From contig JAJOZX010000875.1 in assembly GCA_023014485.1 (NCBI GenBank), forward strand, positions 37,501 to 101,500: a DNA stretch of 64,000 nucleotides, given 5' to 3'. Each line of letters starts with the position of its first letter. Positions within the stretch are counted from its first letter, which is position 1. Both the position numbers and the translations under genes were made by a program. Shown here piece after piece: positions 45,352 to 57,516 of the stretch. The notes beneath the pieces are model-generated. The model made no database searches, was not told the origin of the DNA, and worked only from the letters and a program-made list of their open reading frames with translations. The stretch is from Bathynomus jamesi (lineage: Eukaryota; Arthropoda; Malacostraca; Isopoda; Cirolanidae).

Positions 45352-45752
45352 CAGGGTGTCCCGTAAGTCTGGAACCATAGGGCAAAATGATAAAAACGGC
45401 AATAAAAACGCCGAAGAAACTTTTGGGGACTGTTTGTGAAATGAGCGAGGATGGTAGCGGCTGTGTCATCGTCGGTGGATGTCCCAGGAGGTCCACTGCG
45501 TGGTTTATCTCCTATGGATCCCGTTTCCCTGAACTTTACTACAAGTTTGCCGACACAGCCGTGTGTTATCGGCGCGCTATCCGGATGCAATCTGTTAAAT
45601 TCCTCAGCGACCTCCCTCTGACTCCGATTTCCTACGAGCAGAATTACCTGGATGCGTTCTTCCTTACTCAAAGACATCATGGGCACTTGCATAAACGGAA
45701 AAACATGAATTACTTATTTTACCCTATGGTTCCAGACTTATGGGACACCCTG
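45352..45752 (-). mobile_element. IS630/Tc1-type MITE, CAGGGTGTCCCG termini (N-terminal version)
   Basis: Ends CAGGGTGTCCCGTAAGTCTG and the reverse at 45733-45752, with TA at 45350-45351 and 45753-45754. It shares about 20 terminal bases with the 10411 and 28751 MITEs but retains the other end of a transposase gene. Confidence 0.85.
45400..45692 (-). pseudogene. Transposase N-terminal helix-turn-helix fragment
   Basis: From ATG 45692: MMSLSKEERIQVILLVGNRS, QREVAEEFNRLHPDSAPITH, VGKLVVKFRETGSIGDKPRS and GPPGTSTDDDTAATILAHF. This is the first helix-turn-helix and GRP-like linker of DUF4817-type IS630/Tc1 transposases, as at 76-540. It then runs into the inverted terminus; the catalytic core and C-terminus are deleted. 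Confidence 0.8.
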
Positions 45753-45754
45753 TA

Positions 45755-46312
45755 TTTCTATATACAGACTGTTGCTGGAAGTCTTTATTTCCTGTGAAAG
45801 AACGAAATGCGAAGCTTCCAGTTTAGAGCTACAAAAAATTTATTAATTAAAATTATAGCCATTATAAACACAACATTTACAAAGACTCTGTTACTATCAA
45901 GAAACCAAGACATAATTTTAAATTTTGAAATCCAACGTGTTTCCATAGCAACAACTAATTAAAATATTTAAAGATGTAATTAAGGAGTAATTATTTTTTT
46001 TAAATAAATATCAATTAATATTTACGTGGAATTTATTTTATAATAAAAAACTAACACTAAAATATTCTTCTCGCTTCTCTTCTGTTTTTGTTCACTGAGA
46101 AAAATTAATTTTAATTGTAAAGAAAGATCTTTTCGTTATAGCCAAAAGGTAATTTTGCTTTTAAAATAAAATTACATCAAATAATAGATCTTTTTCTTTC
46201 GACGAAAGTATATCATTTAATTTGATGTAAATTTCTTTTACTTTTAAAAAAAGAATTTGCCTTTTAAACATATATGACAAAAGAATTTTATTCAGAACAG
46301 ATTTAAAACGTT

Positions 46313-46350
<38 letters not shown>

Positions 46351-46380
46351 CTTGCTTCTTCTTCTTCTTCTCGTATTATA

Positions 46381-46421
<41 letters not shown>

Positions 46422-46751
46422 CAATATCTCCGAATATTCTTTGCTGTGAAGGAAATTTGTAAAGAATGCTTTTGAAAATGGAAAATTTTAACCGTCCTTT
46501 CGAAATATTTAAACCATTTTGATTATTTCGAGTCTATTTGGATTATTTCAAGTATTCGTGGCATCGAATAACATTGACTGGGCTATTATATAAATCTAGA
46601 ATAAAACTCTTGGCATATCTTTTGCAAAGTCTTACAGAAGATATTATATAGCCATTTACGAGAGAGAAAATTGATTTTTTATAGTTTAAATGGGACCTTT
46701 ATATTAATTTGATTCTGAACGGAAACCTAAATATAAACTTTCTCATTCGTA

Positions 46752-46805
<54 letters not shown>

Positions 46806-47284
46806 TGTGAAGGAAAATTGTTTTTATAAAAATTCCAGTCGTAATTTCTTTCTTCTAGGATATCGTTGACAAAAATGATTTATTATCTCGGAGAATACGA
46901 GAAGAATCCTTATACCATAGAATATAAATAACGTTTTTCATTACAATCAAATTCTTTTCAAGTATTCGCTGAGAGGAAGAGAAAATTGAGAAGGTTCATT
47001 CATTCAAGACAATATGGCTACTTGGATGAGTTTAAAATTTGGAATTATTTGCGGAAAAATTTTAAATTTTCGGATGATAGCGAGGTCTGATTCATTTTAC
47101 ATAACACGACCATGCAGCGATAGAGTTTCATAAGATTATAAATTACAGAAAATCATATAGGTCACTAAATAGGAGTAGGTTTTGCTTATTAACCAGACGT
47201 TGATAGGAGCATTTCTTAGAAATGACCATGCACGAGTAGAAGTAAAATTTGCTGTACTTGTGCAACGCTTGAACTGGTGACTTC
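45755..47284. other. AT-rich DNA with microsatellites
   Basis: (GT)n at 46314-46347, (CTT)n at ~46355-46370, (ATT)n at 46381-46421 and (CT)n(GT)n at 46753-46809. ATTTAATTTGATGTAA/TTACATCAAATAAT near 46170-46230 forms a small fold-back. No gene supported. Confidence 0.5.
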
Positions 47285-47640
47285 AATCAATCAATCAATC
47301 ATCCGGCCACTGTAATCCACTGTTGGGAGAAGGACTCTTCCATGCGTCTTCACGTTGTCTTGCATAGTAGGTTTAAAGCCAATTGCAATCACCACGCACG
47401 CTGGTCAGACGGGTTGGTGAAGGTTTTCGCGGTACCTCGCTGAGTTGTTTAACCTTGACTGTAACATATCTTATGTTCACCTAGCGTCAGAACTTCCGGA
47501 ACCTAGAGGAGCAGTCTGTCGCCAACCGTCTTCGGATGTCATCCATCGTCCCGCTGCCGTCGATTTCACCGTATCCCTGACACAGGAGGCTATCGGGTAC
47601 TACGTTTTTCCTCAGGGTGGACCGTGACTATGCAAGACAG
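47285..47640 (-). mobile_element. Possible LINE 3' end with (TTGA)n tail
   Basis: GC-richer than its surroundings. On the minus strand it ends ...CAGTGGATTACAGTGG and (TGAT)n, like LINE 3' ends with short tandem tails. No reverse transcriptase motif can be read, so the call is tentative. Confidence 0.35.
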
Positions 47641-48292
47641 TGGCGTCAGTAGTATAGGTGCATTTAGGTAGAAGGAGTGTCAGTGCCAAGTGAGGGGAAA
47701 GGGGGAGGGGGCAGGGGGAAAGATGGGAAACGAGTGGAGACTGCCACAGGAAAAAGAGGGAAAAAGGGGGGAAACAAAATTTTTATCACAGTTGTGTAAA
47801 CAATGGCTTTGATAAAGGGGAGTGGTGTAAGTTAAGTAGAATGGTCATATGGTACTAAATAAATAAACATAAAAATAAAAATAAAAATATATACGTGGTG
47901 GAGGAGTGGGGCGAAGGGGGTTATGATAAGGAGGATGGTCATAAGGGAATAAATAAATAAAATAAAAATATATATGATTGTGGGGGAGTTGGAGTAATGG
48001 GTGAATGATGGTAAGATAAAGGGATGGTGATAAGGCAGAAAAAATAAAAAAATAAATAAATAAATAAATATATATATATATATATGCATATGCATGTGCA
48101 TGACGTCATACTATGAACTTTAGTGTTACCAAATAAACAAACGCGGGGCGCGGTCGGCTACAGCGTGTGCGTGCGAGGTTGTGGGGCGTCTGGACGAGAC
48201 TGAGAGACTACCTCTTCAATCAGCTAAGGTAATTGTGGTCGGAGCCTAAGTCACGTTCCCCCCAAGAGTAACCTAACCTAAACCACGTGTGA

Positions 48293-48355
<63 letters not shown>

Positions 48356-48509
48356 ACTAATGGCAAAGTGAGTCATGCAAGTACCCTCTGAAGGCGTTCC
48401 CTCTTTTCTCTTTTTGAAATCTGTGTACAGTAAATATAAGATTGGTCAGGGATGAGGGATAATAAGGGAAGGAGTATAAGATAAAGGAGTGGGGTGGTTG
48501 AATTTACAC

Positions 48510-48563
<54 letters not shown>

Positions 48564-48663
48564 TTAATGGTGAGCCATAAAAGTACCCTCTGAAGGCATC
48601 CCTTTTATCTCTTTTGTCAACCCTCTGTACAAACATAAGGCTTGCCAAAATACAAGTATATGC

Positions 48664-48694
<31 letters not shown>

Positions 48695-48710
48695 GCACGT
48701 ATAGCCTATA
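47641..48710. repeat. Purine-rich repeat, (TA)n and duplicated GCAAGTACCCTCTGAAGGC block
   Basis: 47690-48060 is G/A-rich with recurrent GGAGT(T)GG and GATGGT units. A GTACCCTCTGAAGGC block followed by TCTCTTTT and CTGTGTACA-type sequence occurs at 48380-48430 and again at 48580-48630, each preceded by a (TA)n tract (48298-48350, 48515-48557). (CA)n at 48667-48692. Confidence 0.6.
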
Positions 48711-48714
48711 AACA

Positions 48715-48780
48715 TATATGTCTGACGTCATACTATAAACTTTAGCGGCCACCATTCAATTCTGCAGCGCTTCATTTGGT
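48715..48780 (+). repeat. GACGTCATAC-family repeat copy
   Basis: CTGACGTCATACTATAAAC and TTAGCGGCCACCATTCAATT match 10884-10935 in the same orientation. Confidence 0.7.
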
Positions 48781-49959
48781 ATAGGAGGTAATTGTTTCAT
48801 TTCTTCTATCTGTATAACATGTTATGCGCAGGAAAACAGGGTAAATACCATTTTTGCTCTTGACAATCCAGCTGTTTCATACTAGAGTTAAATGGTGATT
48901 CTTGGTAACCCAATGAAAGTATACTAAATTTAACATCCAATTCGATCATATCTAATTGATATAGCACAACACGTAACTTCATATAAAAAATGTAGTTCTG
49001 TTAGTCGGCAGAAATGTGTACTAAAGTACTGAAGTAGTGAAATCCCTTCGTAACAACCTTTCTTCGTTGTTTAATATTTATAATCCAAACCTTCAAACAC
49101 TCGTATATTGATGATTAATTCTATAATAGATCAAATTTGGCACTCCTTTGTTCTTCAATTGACGCAATTTATTCGCGCTTTGATGTCTTTGAAAGGATTC
49201 AGAAACATGAATTCCAAATTTCACGACGTTTTTCGTGTGTTTTTGTAAGGCAAAAATTTTAATCTATTCAATTAGAATAGGAATGTTGCGTAGTTTTTAA
49301 TTTTAAATTAATATCCACTTACCTCACAATTAATTGAAATTTATTTTTTATTACTTGATTATATCGAGTTGAATAAGTAATTAATTTCCGAGTTGCAAAT
49401 TCGTTTCAAAAGCTCTATGAAATGTATTTTTTATAACAGGTTCAAACTGTAATTTATTACTTATTTTTTATTCTTTAGGTGGAGTTGGTTGGGGGGGGGA
49501 GCAGGGCTTTGGCAGGGTTGCAATGCAAAGGGTGAGTGGTGATGGTGTGATACAGGCGTTAAATAGAATTTCCTAAGAGAGGGGAGGAGGGCTACAGATA
49601 TTAAGTGGAATTTCCCAAGTTTTATACTTTCGCATATTACTTTACAAGGGGAAAGTAATACTAAGTTTTTTTTTAGTTTTTTCGTAGTTTAATCAAACTT
49701 TGAGTTTAATGTTTCAAAAATTTTTGTTTCTCCATTTTTATGTTTTTAATTTTTAGAACATTCAGTAAAAGAATTTGTGAAGTTTGACACTTTAAATTTA
49801 GGTCATAAGAAAGAGATAAAAAAAAGGGGCTTTAAAATGTATAAAAAATAAAATTTAATCTCTTCAAAGTTTTAAAATTATAATGTTTATAAGTGAAAGC
49901 CAATTTTATTAGGTAATATATTTAGGAAAATTAATATTATATATATATATATATATATA
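48781..49959. other. No gene seen
   Basis: AT-rich; G-rich patch at ~49480-49500. Nothing supported. Confidence 0.5.
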
Positions 49960-50214
49960 CAGGGTGTTTCAAAAAACGCAGATTTTTGCGTTGCTCTAAT
50001 ATAAACCTTGTAGACATTTCCATTGAATGGGGTTCACTCAATAATTACTCACACAATTCCTGAAAAAAACGACCTTATTATTAAAAAACAACAAGCAAAT
50101 AAACACACAAATACTTACATAAACCAAAAAACCCACAAACTATAAATGGTAATCAGTGACATATTAGCGCCATATACTTACTGTAAGTGGTAACATGTTT
50201 TTTGAAGCACCCTG
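49960..50214. mobile_element. IS630/Tc1-type MITE (CAGGGTGTTTCAAAAAAC)
   Basis: Left end CAGGGTGTTTCAAAAAAC, right end GTTTTTTGAAGCACCCTG, TA on both sides within (TA)n. 255 bp, no coding sequence. Confidence 0.85.
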
Positions 50215-50449
50215 TATATATATATAAAAAAGTTGTTAAAAGGGTTATCCTAATAAAGCTTAATTTAATTTTAAATGAAAAAGTATAATCCCAAAAGCTT
50301 CCATGATTTCATATGTAAATATTTATTTCTCATTTAACGTTGAAGGACCTCGAAAACTCATTCTCAGGACTAAAATTGTTCTATAAACTACAAAATATAA
50401 ACTACATAAATATATAATTTAATATATAAATATGTAAATATATAAATAT

Positions 50450-51485
50450 ACTGTATAAATTACAAAATAATAATTTTATGTATTAGAAACAGAGTTTTAA
50501 AAAATTGAAGTTTCAAAAGTTAACAAAACGTCACTTTCTAATAGTTAGTTCGGAAAATTTAGTTTGAAATTACGCTAAAAGGTATTTAAGTACTTAAGTC
50601 TGGTATCCCTCTTTAATTGACTCGGGCTAAGGTACCCCAGGTTCGGACCTTTACCCCTCACTTCTTATGGGTATACGGGTGTCTTTTTCCCGATAATCAC
50701 TGATTCTAGAATTAAAAGTCTCATTTGCTGTTAGTTGAAGAAAGTATTTTAAAATACCTCTATCAGTAAATAAAAAACTTTGCGCGGTTTTGAGCGGAGT
50801 TGAGCGGAGTAACATATCTCTTCGCTCAGTCGCCTGTTATGATTGGCTGACTCGCGTAAAGTGGGTGGAGCTAATGTCTCTAGCTTAGTCGCTCGTTCGG
50901 TTGGATCTATCAAGATGAGAGGCGTTAAGATTACGAAGTGATCACAAGCCCTACCCGTAGGGTAGGGAGCCGAAGCGCGGTTTGATAAAAAATATTATAA
51001 TTAATTCATGTCAATATCCATTATCGTGGTTACGTGAGGCTGATGATCCCGAGTTAGTAAGAGATGTTCCTGTCCTATAGCTAACACCTCTTTGTGAGTT
51101 AATTTTTACTTTAATAAGTCTGTACGTACAACCAATGTATGCTCTATCTTCCTAACTTGCGTATCTTCCTAATTTGCAATCATCAGCTCCACGTAGCTAC
51201 GATAATGGATGTCGCCATGAAGTGAACTATAAAGATTTTAAAATACTTTCTTCTGTTAACCACAAACATGACTTCATTTTCTTACGAACAATGATTGTAG
51301 AGAAAAATATACCAAATTTAAGGCCTGATAAAAGCTTTTTATCCTTTTAAACATCATTTTAAACTAAATTTTCCGAACTGAGTATTATAAAGCAACATTT
51401 CGTTAAGTTTTAAAACTTCATTTTTTTTAAAGCTGTTTCTAATACAGAAATTTATTTTGTAATTCAATTTATATAACATTTCACT
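50450..51485. mobile_element. ~1-kb fold-back element
   Basis: Inverted pairs nest around one centre: TGTATTAGAAACAG (50478) with CTGTTTCTAATACAG (51433); GGAAAATTTAGTTT (50572) with AAACTAAATTTTCC (51361); GAAAGTATTTTAAAAT (50746) with ATTTTAAAATACTTTC (51236); TATCCATTATCGTGG (51008) with CTACGATAATGGAT (51198). The unpaired part at 50780-50990 contains repeated TTGAGCGGAG and a GGCTGACTCGCG stretch. Confidence 0.75.
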
Positions 51486-51502
51486 CTTGAGAACACTGAG
51501 AA

Positions 51503-51530
<28 letters not shown>
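51486..51530. repeat. (TA)n microsatellite
   Basis: TA tract bordering the SINE cluster. Confidence 0.9.
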
Positions 51531-51533
<3 letters not shown>

Positions 51534-52395
51534 AACTGCAAACAACACAGTATAATTAATGTAAAGAATGACGCTTGTATAGAAAAACGTTCCGCACAAG
51601 ATGAGGAGGGAGAACGAACAAATGAAAAATGAGATAACCACCCGGGAATCGAACCTGGGATCTTCCGATTGCCGGTCAGATATGCTAACCACTACACCAT
51701 GGGCCTCGATTAATCAGAAGTCGTAATTCTCCTACATACGAGCAGAAACCAATGCCCTGAGGGGGCACCTCCCGCATGCCGCACATATATACATTTTAAC
51801 TGCAAACAACACACAGTATAATTAATGTAAAGAACGACGCTTGTATAGAAAAACGTTCCGCACAAGATGAGGAGGGAGAACGAACAAATGAAAAATGAGG
51901 TATATATGTACGGCATGAGGGAGGTGCCCCCTCAGGGGCATTGGTTTCTGCTCGTATGTAGGAGAATTACACTTCTGATTAATCGAGGCCCATGGTGTAG
52001 TGGTTAGCATATCTGACCGGCAATCGGAAGATCCCGGTTCGATTCCCGGGTGGTTACCTCATTTTTCATTTGTTCTTTCTCCCTCCTCATCTTGTGCGGA
52101 ACGTTTTTCTATACAAGCGTCGTTCTTTACATTAATTATACTGTGTGTTGTTTGCAGTTAAATGTATATATGTGCGGCATGCGGGAGGTGCCCCTTCAGG
52201 GCATTGGTTTCTGCTCGTATGTAGGAAAATTATGACTTCTGATTAATCGAGGCCTATGGTGTAGTGGTTAGCATATCTGACCGGCAATCGGAAGATCCCG
52301 GGTTCGATTCCCGGGTGGTTACCTCATTTTTCATTTGTTCGTTCTCCCTCCTCATATTGTGCGGAACGTTTTTCTATACAAGCGTCGTTCTTTAC

Positions 52396-52398
<3 letters not shown>
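51531..52398. mobile_element. tRNA-derived SINE family 2: inverted and tandem cluster of four units
   Basis: Units 51531-51790 (minus), 51793-51900 (minus, lacking the tRNA head), 51901-~52160 (plus) and ~52161-52398 (plus). Each full unit has GCATGCGGGAGGTGCCCC, GGTTTCTGCTCGTATGTAGG, a tRNA-like head, and a tail GTGCGGAACGTTTTTCTATA. The plus and minus halves meet at ~51900 as a large palindrome, and the last unit ends in (TA)n. Confidence 0.85.
51984..52057 (+). repeat. tRNA-like head of SINE family 2
   Basis: GGTGTAGTGGTTAGCATATC is box A and (G)GTTCGATTCCCGG is box B. A 5-bp anticodon stem TCTGA/TCGGA closes a loop CCGGCAA (GGC at the anticodon position), but the base before it is C instead of the invariant U33 and the acceptor arm does not pair. 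Same heads at 51635-51707 (minus) and 52248-52322 (plus). Not a functional tRNA gene. Confidence 0.75.
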
Positions 52399-52436
<38 letters not shown>

Positions 52437-52442
52437 CACACA
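52399..52442. repeat. (TA)n microsatellite
   Basis: TA tract between SINE cluster and MITE. Confidence 0.9.
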
Positions 52443-52663
52443 CAGGGTATCCATAAAGTCACGCATCATAGGAACATAAGCAATGTCTATTTATTTATGT
52501 CTCTATCAGGCCAAATATGTTGAGGAACATTCAAAGAAGCCTGCTTTTTGTTTACAAACATGTTTTGAGTTTGGTGGGAATCATTTCGAACAAATAAAAC
52601 AAAATAAATACATAAACAAAATAAATGCATTTTCCTATGATGCGTGACTTTATGGACACCCTG
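52443..52663. mobile_element. MITE with CAGGGTATCCATAAAGTC termini
   Basis: Left CAGGGTATCCATAAAGTC, right GACTTTATGGACACCCTG, with the next bases (ACGCATCATAGGA) also inverted. TA follows the right end. 221 bp, IS630/Tc1-like termini. Confidence 0.85.
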
Positions 52664-52671
52664 TATATATA

Positions 52672-52703
<32 letters not shown>

Positions 52704-52706
52704 ATT

Positions 52707-53192
52707 TAGTGGTGAACCGGATGTCAGTTTTTCAACATCTGCGGATGCGGATGCGGATTTTTAATTTCAATATCCGCGGATGCGGATGCAGATATTTAGT
52801 TAATCTAGCAATATAATATAGAATTATGAATATGACATAATTTTTCAAGTTTCGTGATATTACTATTATGGCAAGCAATGCATAAGAATTAAAATTAATA
52901 TTAATGTTTTCATTATGATAAAAATAACTTTCTCAAGAGTTTCAGCCACAGAAAATTCAATGAAACAAGTTTCATTCAATTTTCTGCGTTACCAAGTATT
53001 TATATTTTGAGGTTTATATATTTGTTTGTTCATTAATAATTAATTAATACTTTACATGAAGTGTGCATGACTTTATAAGCTAATTTAATTGTAAATTGCA
53101 TAATTTATTAGAGGTAATATCCGCATAACATCCGCAGTCAGAAGTGCGGATGCGGATGTTAAAAATGATGCGGATGCGGATATCCGGTCCAC

Positions 53193-53197
<5 letters not shown>
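52707..53197. mobile_element. TAGTGGTG-type MITE, copy 1 (hAT-like)
   Basis: Termini TAGTGGTGAACCGGATGTC and GATATCCGGTCCACCACTA, with GCGGATGCGGAT repeats just inside both ends. A second copy lies inverted at 60090-60621. Both sit in (TA)n, so the target duplication is hidden. Confidence 0.8.

Positions 53198-53229
<32 letters not shown>
53198..53229. repeat. (TA)n microsatellite
   Basis: TA tract holding the ends of both neighbours. Confidence 0.9.
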
Positions 53230-53232
<3 letters not shown>

Positions 53233-53469
53233 GGTGAGTCACGACGAAATGGGATCTTTTAAACTATTTCCCCCAGCTTCAGAGAGGGGGGGACATAGTT
53301 TAAAAGGTCAATATTAGAGGGGAGATAAATATAATTTAACAGGTTTTACTTATCTTATTTACATAATAGAATTTTTAAGATATGTATATAAGATACATAT
53401 CTTGAAAATTCTATTATATTCTATCATATTTCCGGTTTATAGAGAGCCATTATTTACATAGGATAAAAT

Positions 53470-53770
53470 TTGAATGCCCGGTTAGGTCAACTGTACGCCC
53501 TTGACGATTGGTTAGGTTTAGTCGCGATATTTTCGTTAGTTTTCGAAAATATCAAGACGAAACCTAACCAATCGTCAAGGGCGTACAGTTGTACAGTTGA
53601 CCTAACCGGGCATTCAATGAACCTAACCGGATATTCAATTGACCTAACCGGGCATTCAGTTATTTTTTGCTACCCTTCGTGCGGATAGCAAAAATATCCC
53701 GCGTTTTAACGAAAATATCACGACTTAACCTAATCAATCGTCAAGGGCGTAGAGTTGACCTAACCGGGCA
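53470..53770. repeat. CCCGGTTAGGTCAA palindromes, left arm
   Basis: GCCCGGTTAGGTCAACTGTA and its complement fold around TCGTTAGTTTTCGAAAATAT; short units of AACCTAACCGGGCATTCAAT follow, and a further half-palindrome ends at ~53770. Confidence 0.8.
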
Positions 53771-53814
53771 TTCAATAATTTTACCGTAGGTTTCGAAATA
53801 TATATATATATATA

Positions 53815-54262
53815 TGGAATGAACTCAGAATGGTCCCCTGAGTTTTTTTATGATACACATATGTTATGTGCCTTGAAAAGTGGACGCTCAATTCTGCCAG
53901 TTGAGGTTTAAGTTTTGGTTTTTGGCTAAAAATATAATAGTTACCCCTTTTTCTTTGATGTATTCAATCTGACGTGAAGGCAGCGAGTCTTTTGCTTATA
54001 TTGAGGTTCTAAATGTAGCAGGGCTAGGCTGCTTTAAACCCTAGATCCATGTCCCAAAGCTGGATCCTCTCTGCTTTGCAGATAGCTGGTGAGGGAAGCT
54101 ATATTTATGGGACCTCGTTGCGAGTGACCCGTTGCCCACGTCGGGCTAGCATCATGAAAAAGAAAAACTATGGTATTTGTCATTTACCTTACTTATTCGG
54201 ACTATAGTGGATTTAATTATCCCAGAAGAGTTCCTTGTTCCATGCACGGTCTGTGTGTATCA
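53815..54262. repeat. R1 repeat, nearly complete copy
   Basis: Runs from GAATGAACTCAGAATGGTCC to TGCACGGTCTGTGTGTATCA. Matches 37435-37885 (inverted). No terminal inverted repeat, tRNA box or coding frame can be recognised. Confidence 0.7.
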
Positions 54263-54361
54263 TATATATATATAAATGCAAAAAACTTCACTTTTTTTAC
54301 GTGAAGGTCAAAATATGAGAATAAAAACCCACTCTAATAGACAGAGTTTATTTCCACGACA

Positions 54362-54391
54362 GTTTCGACGCCCACTGGCGTCCTCCTCGGG
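54362..54391 (-). ncRNA. Hammerhead-like motif in element B (left pLTR)
   Basis: CCGAGGA, G, stem II GACGCC/GGCGTC with AGTG loop, GAAAC. Compared with element A the stem pair U-G is C-G, so the helix is kept. The mirror copy is at 57447-57475 (plus). Confidence 0.4.
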
Positions 54392-54959
54392 TGGATACAG
54401 AAACACAAATGAAACAAAACAAGAGGGAAAAACAGTTCAGGGATCGACCGTTAAGAAATTCGCACCTAGGTTAGATTCCATTCTCTCGAGACAGGAGGGG
54501 CATTTTCATTAAGTACATTCGCACAAATTTTTTAAAACTATCTTCCTGTTCTAAACATACAGATTCTATTATTTTTACATAATTATTACATTTATAATTA
54601 AATTTATTACATTTAATATTGCATAATTATTAATTACAGAAATTATAAATTTATTATTACATTGGTTATTACATTGTTGTTTATTATACAGAAATTATAA
54701 ACCGAAAAACGAATGAAAAAAGGCGATTAGGAAATAATCCAGAGACCATTGAGAAATTCGCACCTAGGTTAGATATCGTTCTCCCGAAACCAGAAGGGCA
54801 TTTTATTACAGGGTCAGCTTATAACTACATTTCCACAAATTAAAAATATCTTCTTGTTCTATACATACAGATCCTAATGTTTTGACATAATTACTGCATA
54901 TATTTATTTCCACATTAATTACTTCCATTATTACATTTACTAAAAGCGAGTAAGGAAAC

Positions 54960-57351
54960 ATTCCAATCCAGAGACATTTAAGAAATTCACACTTAGGTTC
55001 GAACACGTTCCACGACTCCGTAAGGGATTTATTGACCAAGAATCTCATTAAAGGGTCTAACTTATAAGTACCTTCGCACAAATTAAAATTATCTACTTTT
55101 TCTATACACACAGATTCTATTATTTTCTTTTGACATAATTATTACATTTATAAAGTACCTTACTTGATTCCCAATCTATAGCATGATTATTTTGGCTAGC
55201 GTGATAAAAAATGGCATTATTAGTATTACAACTTCTGAAGGCATATTTGTGTTCTTTGATACGGGTTTCAATATTTCTTCCAGTTTCTCCCACGTATACT
55301 AAATCACAACTTTTACAGGGAATGCTGTAGACACAGGCTTTTTCCTCTTTTGCAACGTTATTCCTAACCAATTTACTTTTCACGGTAGACGAATATTTGA
55401 ACGCCAAAGCAAACTTAAATTCTTTCGTCAACGGTTTTACTCTTTCTAAGCCGGCAATGTAAGGCAAACTCACATATTGTTTTTGGTTAACTGAAGGTTC
55501 CCGAGGGGCATAAAAAGATTTTCTGGCTTTAAAATACGCCTTTCTGATAAACCACTCAGGATATTTTAAATCCTTAAAAATGTTCCAAATCTTTGAATTT
55601 TCCGGATCCAGCAAATGGGCTACAAATCCTGAGTGCTCTTAGAAACATGGAAGAAATAATTGAGCTTTTAACCCCTTCATCATGATATGAAAAATAATGA
55701 ATGTACGAATTACAATGAGTAGGTTTTCTATAGACCGTGAAATTGGGCTTTCCGCTTTCGTTAATGACCAAAACATCTAGAAAAGGTAATTGTTTGTCGT
55801 TCTCCCATTCATATTTAAATTTAATAGAGGGAACAAGATTATTTAATGACTGAAAGAAAGTGTCAAAGTTGTTCAGTGGTCAGGCCAAAATGAGAAAATA
55901 TCATCTACATAACGAAACCAAATTAGATTCCTGGGACATATTGTTTGCAACAATTCCGACTCATAATACTCCATATAATGTACTCAGTATTGGGGATAAA
56001 GGGGACCCATTCCCATACCAAAACGTTGCAAATAAATTCTTCACCGAAGGAGAAGGCATTATTGGTGACACAGAGTTTTATCAGTTCTAAAAATACAGAT
56101 GTGGGCATGCCTAGTTCTACGTTACATGTTGGCAATTTTCTATCTAAAAAACTAAGTACATCATCAATGGAACTTTCGTAAACAAGGACTCAACATCAAA
56201 ACTTATCATTCTTCCCCGTTTTAAATCTAAGGACATAACTTTGTTAATAAAGTCACAGGAATTAGTGATGTGCGAGCCTGAAAATTTACCAACTAATGGG
56301 GATAATTTATCTGCAAGAAATTTAGATAACCTGTAACTAAAGGAACCCCTGTGTGAAATAATGGGACGGAGTGGTATATTAATCTTATGGGTTTTGGGTA
56401 GGCCGTAAATGTGGGGGAGTTTGGGGTTAATCTGTAGAAATCTTTTAGGATCAATCGCCGGGACATCTTTTAATAAGTTCCTGATGGTTTTGTTGAATTC
56501 GGCAGAAAGACGCTTTAGGGGGGACGATCTCACTTTGGTGTAGGTGAATTCATCACTAAGTAACGCTTCCATTTTTTGTTTATAATCAAACTTGTCCAAA
56601 ATAACCACAGTGTTACTTTTGTCCGCTTTAGTGACAAATATTGCTTCATTCTTCCTGAGCTTGTCTAAAGCTAACCGGAATCTTTTGGGAATAGAGTCCA
56701 ATGAGTTGAAATGTTCCAGAAACTTGCTCAGAATCAAACCATTTAAACACGGAATATCCACCCTGGAATTAACTACGGAAGACACAAAATCTAAAACAAT
56801 GTTTTTATCGGGTTTAAGCGCAAACGACAGCCCTAAATTAAGAACTTCCTTTTCGGATTTGGACAAGACATATGTCGATAAATTTAAAACGGAACCTTCC
56901 ACCGCACACTTTGACCAAGCACTTTCATCACATAAATAGGATAGCTTTCTGTTAAGTCGTTGTTCAGTGCGTCTAGTCTCCACGTCGCATTTATAATCTG
57001 CAGTTTCAAACAGCGCCACAAGTAGTTCACACGACACATGCGATTTAAGGACGCGTAGACAATTTCTTAGTTTGAAATACGTATGGTCAATTTCTCTTTT
57101 AACACATGGAATACGTTCCTTCAAATTTCCCTGGCAAAATTCGGAAACGGTGTATGGTCCTTCCTGAAGGTAAACGGTATCAAGGACTTCGGGCACACTT
57201 GCTCCACTAAACACTCTTGCAGGAACTTGAGTTGCAGCTTCTTGGTCTTCACAGCCACTAGTGTTTTTTCATATAGACGATAGGAAGATATAAGTTGGGG
57301 AAAGGTGACTAAGAAGAAGGTGAATAGATGGCGTCTGATCGTGGGATCCAT
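54960..57351 (-). pseudogene. Penelope-like reverse transcriptase/GIY-YIG protein, few frameshifts (element B)
   Basis: Starts at ATG 57351 (MDPTIRRHLFTFFLVTF). One frameshift near 57200 leads to the main 356-codon frame (57214-56144): N-terminal helices, FVTKADKSNTVVILDKFDYK, IYGLPKTHK, RPIISHRGSFSYRLSKFLA, and motif A SFDVESLFTKVP (catalytic Asp). A second frameshift at ~56150 precedes LELIKLCVTNNAFSFGEEF; others disturb GMGMGSPLSP; RYVDD lies near 55905. 55614-55120 is open and contains PEWFIRKAYFKARKSFY and the nuclease CVYSIPCKSCDLVYVGETGR, ETRIKEHKYAF, and FYHASQNNHAIDW. A final stretch to ~54960 completes the C-terminus (LDPLMRFLV). About four single-base changes separate it from an intact ~750-residue protein. 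Confidence 0.85.
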
Positions 57352-57446
57352 AATAAATGCAAAAAACCTAGGTGCGAATTTCTTAACGGTCGATCCCTGA
57401 ACTGTTTTTCCCTCTTGTTTTGTTTCATTTGTGTTTCTGTATCCAC

Positions 57447-57475
57447 CCGAGGAGGACGCCAGTGGGCGTCGAAAC
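57447..57475 (+). ncRNA. Hammerhead-like motif in element B (right pLTR)
   Basis: Same motif as at 54362-54391, opposite strand. Confidence 0.4.
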
Positions 57476-57516
57476 TGTCGTGGAAATAAACTCTGTCTAT
57501 TAGAGTGGGTTTTTAT

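Noticed and set aside
47832..48693. Minus-strand frames of 89 and 106 codons
   Set aside because: Built on (TA)n and A-rich repeats; sequence is low complexity.
51984..52322. Functional tRNA gene (GGC anticodon position)
   Set aside because: No paired acceptor arm, C at position 33, and the head is part of a larger unit repeated in both orientations.
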